Shown here: positions 28,723 through 36,195 of the stretch, one piece after another
Numbering within the stretch: position 1 is the stretch's first letter
Layout: every line of letters begins with the position of its first letter
Source: Gracilimonas sp034520725
GTDB taxonomy: Bacteria; Bacteroidota; Rhodothermia; Balneolales; Balneolaceae
Length of the DNA stretch: 64,000 bases
NCBI GenBank assembly: GCA_034520725.1
Contig: JAXHNH010000024.1
Span: 124,001-188,000, forward strand
Reading direction: 5' to 3'
The notes under the pieces: model-generated
What the model was told of the DNA's origin: nothing
Seen by the model: only the letters and a program-made list of their open reading frames with translations
Database searches by the model: none
Made by a program: the position numbers and the translations under genes

Positions 28723-29509
28723 TTTATAGAACGCTTCTGCAATTCTTGCAAACTGCTTGGGTTTGTCTAAAAAGGCGTAGTGGCCGGCATCCTCAATAAT
28801 GACAAGGACTGCATTCCTCTATTCCCTTTTCAATACGCTGACCCTGATAGACAGGCGTTGCGTCATCATTTCGTCCCCATATCAATAGAACTTCGTGGGA
28901 GATATTTGGCAGTGTAGGCTCCAGAAATTCCGTCACTGATTTCACGAAGGTTTCCCTCATCACTCCTGATAGTTCACCGTATTCACTTGAACCAAGACTT
29001 TTCCAGAGAGCCGTTTCTCGTAACCACACCAAAGCTTTATCCCTTAAGCTTTCCGGAAGGATCATAAAAGGCGCCTTAAGGGTTTTGGCCGCGTATTTTC
29101 TTAAATAGAATTTCATAGACCGTTTTGGCTTCATACCGGCTCCTCCCGTGATCAATACTTTATCGATGTGAATCTTACCGAATTCACGGGCCAGCAGTTT
29201 CAGAATGATCCTGCCGCCAAACGAATGCACCAATACGTCCACTTTTTCATGCGGGAGTTCCTTGATGAAGGCTTCAACAGCATCGGTGTAATCATCTATA
29301 GACCAACCTCGATCCGGTTCCGGAGAATCGCCAAAACCGGGCAGGTCTAACACATAACACGTTCTAAGGTGTGCGAGGTTTTGAGTCACCGGCATCATCA
29401 CGCGCTTGCTGCTCCCCCATCCATGGAGTATCACCAGGGGTTTACCAGAACCTGTGGTTTGGTATATGATCTTTTGGTCGCCGTAATTAAATATGTGATT
29501 TTCTGCCAT
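28720..29509 (-). CDS. Alpha/beta hydrolase (frameshift near 28810)
   Basis: Soluble alpha/beta-hydrolase-fold enzyme of about 263 residues. The ATG at 29509 gives MAENHIFNYGDQKIIYQTTG. The oxyanion strand VILHGWGSSKRVM and the nucleophile elbow VHSFGG (Ser) are clear; the acid is in WGRNDDATP. The main frame ends after GIEECSPCHY, but the next frame continues AVLVIIEDAGHYAFLDKPKQFARIAEAFYK to 28720, which supplies the missing catalytic His (AGHY). The break is thus probably a sequence error. The substrate is unknown. Its stop codon is part of the heptad hairpin. Confidence 0.8.
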
Positions 29510-29597
29510 GATCTGAATTTTGCCAAACTTCACACTTCCTGCAGACTGATACAAGAATATTATTGAGTTTTTCCTTTCTCAGACTCATATTAGTTGG

Positions 29598-30158
29598 ATG
29601 AAGCTGCAAAATTTTAAAAGAAAGACCTTTTTCTGGATTGATAAATTACAGATCACAAGAAAAGAGCGGATTTCATTCTCGCTGTTGATGCTAATTCTAT
29701 GCCTTCTGCTGATCAGTTCTCTATTCATTAACCAAACGCTGAATTACCAACAGGAAGAATACGATAAGATCCTGGAGTTGTTTGATGAACGGTCTCAGCT
29801 AGCCGAACAGGAACAGGAAGCTATTGCTCAAAAATATAATCCTGATTTTACAGTTAGTAACCCTCAGAATTCCGATACTAAACCTGCTGTAGAACAAGAA
29901 TCCGCAATTACTATTATGGAGATGAAAGCAGGTCCTGCAGAAGAATCCGTATCAGTTCCTGAAATCATTAATATCAACACGGCGGGATTGAGTGAACTAC
30001 AGACTTTGGATGGCATTGGTCCCGCTTACGCCGGCAGGATCATTGAGTATCGCGAGGCGAACAACGGCTTTAAAACTATTGAAGAACTCATAAACGTAAA
30101 GGGCATTGGTGAGAAGCGGTTAGAAACCATTCGCCCATTTATAACATTAGAGCCATAA
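29598..30158 (+). CDS. ComEA-like membrane-anchored helix-hairpin-helix protein
   Basis: A 186-residue protein with an N-terminal membrane helix (FSLLMLILCLLLISSLFI, around residues 27-45), a Gln/Glu-rich coiled-coil linker and a C-terminal double helix-hairpin-helix DNA-binding domain: ININTAGLSELQTLDGIGPAYAGRIIEYR and INVKGIGEKRLETIRPFI. This is the layout of ComEA, the periplasmic DNA receptor used in natural transformation. A competence role is inferred from the fold. It lies 23 bases before porX on the same strand. If functional, it could help the cell take up DNA, which fits the presence of an integron nearby. Confidence 0.8.
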   Translation: MKLQNFKRKTFFWIDKLQITRKERISFSLLMLILCLLLISSLFINQTLNYQQEEYDKILELFDERSQLAEQEQEAIAQKYNPDFTVSNPQNSDTKPAVEQESAITIMEMKAGPAEESVSVPEIININTAGLSELQTLDGIGPAYAGRIIEYREANNGFKTIEELINVKGIGEKRLETIRPFITLEP

Positions 30159-30181
30159 TTAAAGGTATATAAAACAGGCTT

Positions 30182-31723
30182 ATGCCAAAAATACTTTGGG
30201 CAGACGATGAGATCGATCATCTGCAATCACACATCATATTTTTAGAAAAAAAGGGATTTGATATCACTCCGGTTACCAACGGAGCCGATGCCATCAGTCT
30301 CATTAGCAGCGAACCTTTTGATATCGTTTTTCTGGACGAGCAGATGCCGGGCATGGGTGGCATTGAAACCCTTGAGAAGATCAAAGCTATACAGCCTTCA
30401 CTCCCCGTGGTTATGATCACCAAGAGTGAGGAAGAGTCTATCATGGAGGACGCTATTGGCGGTAAGATCTCTGATTATCTCATCAAACCGGTGAATCCGA
30501 ATCAGATCCTATTGACCACCAAGCGACTTTTGGAGCGCAGCCGGATACAGTCAGAGAGGTCAGCTCAAACTTACCTGAGGCAATTCAACGAACTTTCGTC
30601 ACGTATTCATCCCGGCACGCATTGGAAGGAATGGATCGATGTGTATAAGGAATTAACGCAGTGGGAGATCGATCTTGGGGATGGTGATGAAGGCCTCAAG
30701 CAGGTACTCTCCGATCAGTTTCAGCAGGCCAATAAGGAATTTGGGAAGTTTATGGATCAGGAATACCAGGCCTGGATGCAAAGAGATGATAACCGGCCAA
30801 TGCTTTCACCTGAAGTGTTTCAAAAATACGTGAACCCTCATCTGGATAAAGGCGAGAACGTGATGTTCTTCGTCATCGATTGCATGCGCTATGACCAGTG
30901 GCTTTTGTTTGAACCGTTCCTTTCGAATCATTACTCCATCGATACGGATTTTTACTACTCAATTTTACCAACAGCTACGCCTTATTCCCGAAATGCGATC
31001 TTTTCAGGTCTGTATCCAGCAGATATTGAACGGATGTACCCTGAATTATGGCAACAGGGTCAGGATGAAACATCTCTGAACCGACATGAAGAAGAGCTGC
31101 TAAAAAGGCAACTGGATCGCCATGGCATCGACATTAATTTCAAGTATGAAAAGATCCTTAATGCTGATGCCGGTCGGAAAGTGGCTGACCGGATAGGCAG
31201 TTATGCCCAATCTCGACTGGCTTCCTTTGTGTTCAATTTTGTGGATACACTGGTTCATTCGCGATCTGATTCGGATGTCATTAAGGAATTGGCTCCCGAT
31301 ATATCCGCATTCCGATCTGTAACTGAAGCGTGGTTCCAGCATTCCACCCTTCTGCAGATGTTCAAGGGGTTGGCGAAGGAGGATGTCACCTTAGTGATAA
31401 CGACCGATCATGGTTCCGTCCGAGCTCTGAGAGATACCAAGGTGTATGGAGATAAAGACACCGCTACAAACCTGCGATATAAGTATGGCCGCAACCTCAA
31501 GGCCGATGAATCCGAGGCCGTCATCTTTATGGATGATCCGGAAAAGTTCAGGCTTCCTAAAGTTGGTGCGGTTAATAATTATATGGTGGCAAGGGAAGAT
31601 TATTATTTTGTGTATCCAACCAACTACCATAAATATCAAAATATGTACCGGGATACCTTTCAGCACGGTGGGGCTTCTATGGAGGAAGTGATACTGCCAA
31701 TTGCTACGCTAAAGCCGAAGTAA
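30182..31723 (+). CDS. porX: PorX-type response regulator with PglZ domain (T9SS regulator)
   Basis: A 513-residue two-domain regulator. Residues 1-~125 are a receiver domain, with acidic pocket DDE (9-11, WADDE) and phosphoacceptor Asp52 (FLDEQMPG), and Lys in YLIKPVNP. Residues ~200-510 are an alkaline-phosphatase-like PglZ domain (VMFFVIDCMRYDQW, SILPTATPYSRNAIFSGL, VTLVITTDHGS). PorX controls expression or assembly of the type IX secretion system together with a histidine kinase, PorY, which is not in this window. The PglZ part of PorX has phosphodiesterase activity in studied species. The T9SS-targeted metalloprotease at 24.9 kb is consistent with a working system. Confidence 0.92.
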   Translation: MPKILWADDEIDHLQSHIIFLEKKGFDITPVTNGADAISLISSEPFDIVFLDEQMPGMGGIETLEKIKAIQPSLPVVMITKSEEESIMEDAIGGKISDYLIKPVNPNQILLTTKRLLERSRIQSERSAQTYLRQFNELSSRIHPGTHWKEWIDVYKELTQWEIDLGDGDEGLKQVLSDQFQQANKEFGKFMDQEYQAWMQRDDNRPMLSPEVFQKYVNPHLDKGENVMFFVIDCMRYDQWLLFEPFLSNHYSIDTDFYYSILPTATPYSRNAIFSGLYPADIERMYPELWQQGQDETSLNRHEEELLKRQLDRHGIDINFKYEKILNADAGRKVADRIGSYAQSRLASFVFNFVDTLVHSRSDSDVIKELAPDISAFRSVTEAWFQHSTLLQMFKGLAKEDVTLVITTDHGSVRALRDTKVYGDKDTATNLRYKYGRNLKADESEAVIFMDDPEKFRLPKVGAVNNYMVAREDYYFVYPTNYHKYQNMYRDTFQHGGASMEEVILPIATLKPK

Positions 31724-31823
31724 AGGTAATGAATATTGAGTAAGGAACATTGAGTTTTGACCTGATAAACCCTGTTATTGCTTCAATGTTTTTTATTATA
31801 GGATTATAGAAGTGCTCATAACC

Positions 31824-31858
31824 AAAAAAAGTGCGGCAACTCTAAGCTACCGCACATT
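31824..31858 (-). terminator. Terminator of the fasciclin gene
   Basis: GTGCGG (31831-31836) pairs with CCGCAC (31850-31855). On the minus strand it is followed by seven Ts (seven As at 31824-31830 on the plus strand). It lies between convergent porX and the fasciclin gene. Confidence 0.75.
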
Positions 31859-31883
31859 TAATCATTATCTGACAGTTTTCTTT

Positions 31884-32459
31884 CTAGTTCGCTACCAAGA
31901 ACACCTTGTCAACCACGTGTACCTCACCGTTTGAGGCATCCACCGAAGCTAATATTTTGGCTCCATTAACATATACCTCGCCATCCTTCTCTTCAGATTT
32001 CACATAATGCCCGGTAGCAAGATACACATCCATACCCTTGGCCAATTGATCTTTACTTAGCGAAGCAGGAGAAGCATGTGAAGTTAAAATTTTAGCCAAC
32101 TTCGATTTGTTCTCAGGCTTCATTAGGTCATCAAGCGTACCTTCGGGCAGTGCTTTAAACGCTTCATCATTGGGCGCAAACACTGTTAACGGTCCGGGAT
32201 TTGCCAACACATTTTGTATACCCGCTGCTTCGATCGCTTTTTCCAGTATGGTATGGTCCGGTGATTCTTTAGCAATTCGCAAGATATGTGCTTGTGATTC
32301 ATCATCCACTACTCCGGCTTGCCCAGTATTAGATGCTGATACTGACTGATTTTCTGTTGCAGAGTTATTGGATTTGTCTTGCGTATTTCCGCACGAAATT
32401 AGTGTCATCGAAATTACTGTCACTAACGCTAGTGTCCCTATTTTTTGTGTGATATTCAT
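31884..32459 (-). CDS. Fasciclin (FAS1) domain lipoprotein
   Basis: A 191-residue lipoprotein: signal peptide with lipobox LISC (Cys around residue 23), a Ser/Asn/Gln-rich linker, then one FAS1 domain. The FAS1 marks are HTILEKAIEAAGIQNVLANPGPLTVFAPNDEAFKALP (H1 region), KILTSHASPA and the end strand GEVHVVDKVFLVAN (H2 region). Such domains mediate adhesion or matrix binding at the cell surface. The residues after the lipobox Cys are GNTQDKS; sorting to the inner or outer membrane in this phylum cannot be read from this. It is a single gene with its own terminator. Confidence 0.88.
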   Translation of the reverse strand: MNITQKIGTLALVTVISMTLISCGNTQDKSNNSATENQSVSASNTGQAGVVDDESQAHILRIAKESPDHTILEKAIEAAGIQNVLANPGPLTVFAPNDEAFKALPEGTLDDLMKPENKSKLAKILTSHASPASLSKDQLAKGMDVYLATGHYVKSEEKDGEVYVNGAKILASVDASNGEVHVVDKVFLVAN

Positions 32460-32736
32460 GACTTTTGTGGTTTTAATATTTCTAATGTAAATACTGACAG
32501 AATAAAAGACCTTTTTATCTTATTTTAATTTATAAAAAATATAAGCCCAGGCCAATAATTATTTCCACATTAATTATTGATTTAGAAATTTTGCCAGATT
32601 GGTGATTTGACCTACGCCGGTTTACGATGATTGGGTAAACATATCTTTAAAGCTACCCTTCCCCAACCCTGCGATATGAAGTGGATGCATTAACAACCAA
32701 TGATCTTAGGGTTATTTAGTCACACCACATTTTCCA

Positions 32737-32766
32737 CAAACATGTTTGGAAAGGGTGTTATCTTTG
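32737..32766 (+). promoter_or_regulatory. Possible promoter/operator region upstream of tsaE
   Basis: In the 340-base gap between the fasciclin and tsaE genes, CAAACATGTTTG (32737-32748) is a perfect palindrome, and TATCTTTG (32759-32766) fits the TAnnTTTG -7 element of Bacteroidota-type promoters. A matching -33 box at the right distance is not clear. Nothing else was seen in this gap, which is A+T-rich. Confidence 0.3.
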
Positions 32767-32800
32767 GGTGTTTTTGAATTTAGTTAGTACAAAATACCAT

Positions 32801-33238
32801 ATGGACCTTAAAACCCCTTATAGATCTCATTCCGTGGATGAAACCATTCGCGCCGGATCTGAGTTTGGTAAGCAACTCAGTCCCGGAGATGTGGTGTGCC
32901 TGACAGGTGATCTAGGTGCCGGAAAAACGCATTTTGTTAAGGGTGTGGCTTCCTATTTTGGTGTGGATCCGAACAATGTGAATTCACCGACCTACACTCT
33001 TATCAATGAGTACTCCGGTGAGATCCCGGTCTACCATTTTGACTGTTACCGGTTAAAGCATGAGCAGGAAGCGCTGGAGATCGGAGCCGAGGAATATTTC
33101 TATGGTGACGGCGTTTGTTTAGTCGAATGGCCTGAAAAGATCCGCTCTCTTATTCCTGACGATGCGATTTGGATCAAATTTTCACATCTTTCAGGGTCTG
33201 AGCGTGATATACATATTCATCAGAAGAATTTAGAGTGA
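32801..33238 (+). CDS. tsaE: tRNA threonylcarbamoyladenosine biosynthesis ATPase TsaE
   Basis: ATPase partner of TsaD/TsaB in making t6A37 of ANN-decoding tRNAs. The 145-residue protein has the P-loop CLTGDLGAGKTHFVKG, the SPTYTLINEYSG block and the late CLVEWPEKI motif, all diagnostic. The ATG at 32801 starts MDLKTPYRSHSVDETI; an upstream in-frame ATG at 32768 would add 11 residues without similarity. Its TGA overlaps the start codon of the next gene (TGATG), so the two are coupled. Confidence 0.93.
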   Translation: MDLKTPYRSHSVDETIRAGSEFGKQLSPGDVVCLTGDLGAGKTHFVKGVASYFGVDPNNVNSPTYTLINEYSGEIPVYHFDCYRLKHEQEALEIGAEEYFYGDGVCLVEWPEKIRSLIPDDAIWIKFSHLSGSERDIHIHQKNLE

Positions 33239-33525
33239 TGGCTCTCTCCAGAAAACGAAAATTATCATACCGGCTGGACCTCCTCCCCGTGATCATGCCC
33301 TATCACCGCCGGGCAAATAATACCCTGAAAACGGGTGACCTGGTGTATTACGGTCCCAGTCCTGAGTATTATGGTATTGGCGAAGTGGTGCAGACAGCTG
33401 AAAAGATCTGTATGGTTGATTTTAGGGGTACCGGGGAGCTTGGCATCCATAAAGATGAAATGCTTTCTTCTTATCTCATTCCGATTCATAAGCTGAATTT
33501 GTCCGGGGTTTTGAAAGGCAGGTAA
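33238..33525 (+). CDS. Small hypothetical protein coupled to tsaE
   Basis: A 95-residue basic protein, not recognised. The start ATG shares a base with the tsaE stop (TGATG), which favours ATG 33238 over GTG 33235. The sequence has a beta-rich middle (KTGDLVYYGPSPEYYGIGEVVQTAEKICMVDFRGTGELGIHKDEML) that looks like a small SH3- or Tudor-like barrel, as in RNA- or protein-binding modules. There is no signal peptide or membrane segment. The tight coupling suggests it is made with TsaE, but no function can be given. Confidence 0.6.
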   Translation: MALSRKRKLSYRLDLLPVIMPYHRRANNTLKTGDLVYYGPSPEYYGIGEVVQTAEKICMVDFRGTGELGIHKDEMLSSYLIPIHKLNLSGVLKGR

Positions 33526-33532
33526 TGTGTAC

Positions 33533-33618
33533 GGTCATGCTGAGGGCATTTTACAAGCACCTTCACAGTGTTGATGTCGCTTCGTACTTGTGTAGGTCCT
33601 TCGGTTCCTCAGGATGAC
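33533..33618 (+). repeat. GTCAT...ATGAC dispersed repeat 1
   Basis: Begins GGTCATGCTGAGG and ends GGTTCCTCAGGATGAC, with inverted ends and the inner TGTAGGTCCTTCGG block shared by repeats 1, 4 and 5. It is the first of five copies around the GIY-YIG gene. Confidence 0.8.
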
Positions 33619-33665
33619 TCCTATATTGGTTAGGTTTGTTAAATCATGGTTAATAGCTTTAAAAA

Positions 33666-33762
33666 GGTCATGCTGATCCCGACTTTTCGGGACGAAGCAT
33701 CTTCACGAGGTTGATTTCGTTTCGTGGTTGTGTGGGTCCTTCGGGGGTACCCTTAGGATGAC
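33666..33762 (+). repeat. GTCAT...ATGAC dispersed repeat 2
   Basis: Begins GGTCATGCTGATCCC, carries an inner CCCGACTTTTCGGGA hairpin and GAAGCATCTTCACG, and ends GGTCCTTCGG...TAGGATGAC. Confidence 0.8.
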
Positions 33763-33807
33763 TTTCTTGTTTAGCTGGTGATAAATCAACCACCTTATCT
33801 ATTCAAA

Positions 33808-33913
33808 GTCATTCTGAGCATACTTGCGAAGAACCTTTACAGGCCTGAAACAGCTCTCTTGCTCAATACGACCTTTGCAGGTCCTTCTCCGCCGGTTGGC
33901 GGATCAGGATGAC
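33808..33913 (+). repeat. GTCAT...ATGAC dispersed repeat 3
   Basis: Begins GTCATTCTGAGCATACTTG with GAAGAACCTTTAC inside, and ends GCAGGTCCTTC...ATCAGGATGAC with an inner CCGCCGGTTGGCGG hairpin. It lies just before the GIY-YIG gene's 3' end. Confidence 0.8.
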
Positions 33914-33941
33914 CCATTTTTGGTTGGTAATAATGTTTAAG

Positions 33942-34274
33942 CTATCTACCCTTTTCCGGTATGGTTTGCCTGGGTGGCCATTCACCTAGTATGGTGTCAT
34001 TCAGGAATTTCCATTTTGGGTTTTTCTCCGCGATCAGATTTTCCTTCCAGGCTCGTTTCTTTCCCTTTATTCTTTTCTCTGCTTGTATGGCTTCATTAAT
34101 GGTTGGGAAAACCTCATACCAGATGAGACAATAACAGTAATACTTGCCTGCAAATGTTTTGGGGGTTCCTCTTTCCTGATAGTGCTCTACCAATCTTTTA
34201 GGCAGGTTATTTGTTACACCTGTGTATAGAACTTTTCGGTTGGGATTGGTTAGTATGTAGGTTGCGTATTTCAT
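33942..34274 (-). CDS. GIY-YIG family endonuclease
   Basis: A 110-residue single-domain nuclease-like protein of the UPF0213/UvrC N-terminal type. The family motif is TYILTNPNRKVLYTGVTNNLPKRLVEHYQERG: YIL and YTG are the GIY and YIG elements, with the catalytic Arg in LPKRL and helix residues following; Glu in AIQAEKRIKGKKRAWKENLI may be the metal ligand. The tail WPPRQTIPEKGR is basic. The gene is set inside a cluster of five GTCAT...ATGAC repeats, three on its left and two on its right. Small GIY-YIG genes and such repeats are often neighbours in Bacteroidota-like genomes, so it may be part of a selfish element. Confidence 0.88.
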   Translation of the reverse strand: MKYATYILTNPNRKVLYTGVTNNLPKRLVEHYQERGTPKTFAGKYYCYCLIWYEVFPTINEAIQAEKRIKGKKRAWKENLIAEKNPKWKFLNDTILGEWPPRQTIPEKGR

Positions 34275-34299
34275 TTTTCACTCTTGTGAGGGTTCATGT

Positions 34300-34373
34300 G
34301 GAGAGTACCCCAGGCATTTTCACAGAGGTGGGTGTGTCGTAGTTGTGTAGGTCCTTCGGTTCCTCAGGATGAC
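34300..34373 (+). repeat. GTCAT...ATGAC dispersed repeat 4 (truncated)
   Basis: The 5' end is worn, but CATTTTCACAGAGG and the block TTGTGTAGGTCCTTCGGTTC followed by CTCAGGATGAC are clear and almost identical to repeat 1. Confidence 0.7.
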
Positions 34374-34421
34374 TCCTTTTTGGTGTTTGCTGTTTATCAA
34401 TACCTCCTCAGCCTTATCAAG

Positions 34422-34515
34422 CCATGCTGATTCGCCGGCTGGCGGAGAAGCATCTTCACGGGTTTTAAATTGCATCATAGCTGTGTAGGTCCTTCGGGGG
34501 TACCCTCAGGATGAC
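34422..34515 (+). repeat. GTCAT...ATGAC dispersed repeat 5
   Basis: Begins CCATGCTGATTCGCCGGCTGG with a GCCGGCTGGC hairpin, has GAAGCATCTTCACGG, and ends GTGTAGGTCCTTCGGGGG followed by CTCAGGATGAC. It ends 55 bases before the 3' end of intI. Confidence 0.78.
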
Positions 34516-34569
34516 CGGTTATGAGGTTTGTTCTATTTTCATAGCTATTCAATATGTTCGGTGGACGAT

Positions 34570-35523
34570 CTAAATCGTATCCACGGGGGATTTGATGTAG
34601 TTGCCGCCTTTGTTGATCACATGGGTGTAGATCATGGTGGTCTTCAGGCTTTTGTGGCCGAGGAGTTCCTGTACGGTGCGGATGTCGTAGCCATTTTGAA
34701 GCAGGTGGGTGGCAAAGCAATGGCGGAGAGTGTGGCAGGTCACTTTTTTATTGAGCCCTGCTTTTTTTGCGGCTTTCTTAAGTCGTTTTTGCACGTAACG
34801 GCTCGAAAGATGATAGCGGTGTTGTAATCCGCTTCTCGGATCTTCAGAAATTATCTTAGAGGGAAACAAATATTGCCATCGGAGCTCTTTGTCCTCATTG
34901 GGATATTTTTTGGAAAGTGCTTTAGGCAACAACGCCTTTCCATATCCCCTGGCAAGATCTTTTTGATGGAGCAATGCTACTTTTTCAATCTGATCTTTGA
35001 CTTCCGGTATGCATTTTTGTGGTAATAAACTCACCCTGTCCTTCATACCCCTTTCCCGAACGCACCCATAAGTTGCTCGTATGTCAAAATCAACATCCTG
35101 CACACGAAGTCTTAAACATTCAGAGATTCTAAGACCGCTGCCATACAAGAGTTTGCAAATCAAGTCAGCGACCCCATTCATATGTTCAAATAGTTTGGAT
35201 GTTTCCTCCACAGAAAGTACCACCGGTAATATTTTAGGCTTCTTTGCACGCTGCAAATTATCCAGACTAACCACCTTCTCTCCTAATACTTCTTTATACA
35301 GGAACACCAACGCAGATAGTGCCTGATTCTGAGTTCCTGCGGCCACATTTTGATCATTGGCCAGATAATTTAGAAAGTTCTCCACATCCCTGTCTTCCAA
35401 TTTTTTGGGGTGAACCGTTCCATGATACTTCACAAAGCGTACGATCCAACTTATGTAAGCCTGTTCGGTTTTATAGCTATAATTCCTTCTTCTGTATCTC
35501 CTCTCTAACTGCTCTGTAACAAC
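34570..35523 (-). CDS. intI: Integron integrase (tyrosine recombinase), start codon unclear
   Basis: Site-specific recombinase that inserts and excises gene cassettes at attI and attC sites. The N-terminal domain reads ERRYRRRNYSYKTEQAYISW. The catalytic Arg is in YGSGLRISECLRL, the HxxR box in CHTLRHCFATHLL, and the final His and Tyr in LLGHKSLKTTMIYTHV. The IntI-specific insert that separates integron integrases from XerC/D is present: LHQKDLARGYGKALLPKALSKKYP, followed by WQYLFPS. The C-terminus (KSPVDTI) is complete. No ordinary start codon precedes the N-terminal domain: the frame opens at GTT 35523, and an in-frame ATG at 35538 is separated by two TAA codons. The GTG at 35433 would delete the first 30 residues. 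The gene reads away from the array, as in other integrons. Confidence 0.92.
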   Translation of the reverse strand, partial: VVTEQLERRYRRRNYSYKTEQAYISWIVRFVKYHGTVHPKKLEDRDVENFLNYLANDQNVAAGTQNQALSALVFLYKEVLGEKVVSLDNLQRAKKPKILPVVLSVEETSKLFEHMNGVADLICKLLYGSGLRISECLRLRVQDVDFDIRATYGCVRERGMKDRVSLLPQKCIPEVKDQIEKVALLHQKDLARGYGKALLPKALSKKYPNEDKELRWQYLFPSKIISEDPRSGLQHRYHLSSRYVQKRLKKAAKKAGLNKKVTCHTLRHCFATHLLQNGYDIRTVQELLGHKSLKTTMIYTHVINKGGNYIKSPVDTI

Positions 35524-35756
35524 TTAGACTTAGCCCATAACTAGCATTGATTATTTTGTTGACGGTTGTTATATTGTTAGAGCGATGAGGAAGCAATTCC
35601 TTACAAAAAAAGTTGGATATTATGCGACGAGGTTATGCGACATCGCCTGTCGCATAAAAACTAATAAAAGATGTGATTAGGCCGTTTAATGACCTTTTTA
35701 AGAATATTATACGACGTCTCATAAGATAGCCCATGTCGCATATTAATATGTTAAAG
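35524..35756. other. attI-like integration region of the integron
   Basis: The 230 bases between the intI 5' end and the first cassette. The insertion point is read as G35750^T35751 in GTTAAAG, because TTAAAGCGC is (with one change) the complement of GCGCCTTAA at the end of cassette 1. The region carries a perfect hairpin TTATGCGACA/TGTCGCATAA (35633-35657), plus further copies of TATGCGAC at 35620 and TGTCGCATA at 35733. These are candidates for extra integrase-binding repeats. A GTTAGAG at 35576 is another possible core. The cassette promoter Pc would be here or inside intI but was not located with confidence. Confidence 0.65.
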
Positions 35757-36170
35757 CGCGTCAGGCGCATCACCTTCTGGTAAAAATTGTGGGCTTCCAG
35801 CCGGTGGTAGTTTTTGGGTCAGGTAAGCGGTTCGGGTCGTTGGTGTGGGTTGCCTCTTCTAAGGTTTTCCCAAGAATCGGGGCGCCACGATTTCGGTGCT
35901 GAATTTTTGGTCTTTTACGGTTGTGGCGCTTTGCTTTTTCGGCCATCCTTCGCAACCACTTTCCCGTGCGCCTGCCGTGGAAATCCAAACAGCCTGGCCT
36001 GCTACACAAAGTGGTGGTGTTCCGGTTTTGGGTTCCCGTTCAACCTGCCTGCGCCTTAACAATGCGTTTTAAATCGGACGCGGACGGGGTGCGATGGAAC
36101 TTGTTTGTAAGGAATTAATTTCGCTACTTCAAAGAAATCATAATCCCCGCGCCGTTTAAACGCTGGGTCG
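35751..36170 (+). mobile_element. Gene cassette 1 (420 bp, no convincing gene)
   Basis: First cassette of the array. Short open frames exist on both strands, but none has a ribosome-binding site or protein-like composition. On the plus strand, a start-less frame from about 35778 reads VKIVGFQPVVVFGSGKRFGS and stops near 35900. The cassette may be non-coding or carry regulatory sequence, as some cassettes in long chromosomal arrays do. Its attC is at 36054-36176. Confidence 0.7.
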
Positions 36171-36176
36171 TTAGCA
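36054..36176 (+). other. attC1
   Basis: Left core CCTTAAC (36054-36060), inner GCGTTTTAAA, a long imperfect hairpin, inner GTTTAAACGC and right core GTTAGCA (36170-36176). The extra A in the left arm gives the unpaired bulge typical of attC. Apart from the boundary bases it is almost identical to attC4 (38982-39104). Confidence 0.9.
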
Positions 36177-36195
36177 TACCTATAAACCAAAAAGC

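Noticed and set aside
33533..34515. Repeat cluster considered as a CRISPR array
   Set aside because: The repeats are unequal in length and irregularly spaced, carry their own inverted ends, and have no cas genes nearby.
34570..35523. Recombinase considered as XerC/XerD or a phage integrase
   Set aside because: The IntI-specific insert (LHQKDLARGYG with LPKALSKKYP) and the adjacent attC array identify it as an integron integrase.
35770..36062. Three overlapping open frames in cassette 1 on both strands
   Set aside because: None has a good start region or plausible composition, and they overlap one another; the cassette was left as non-coding.
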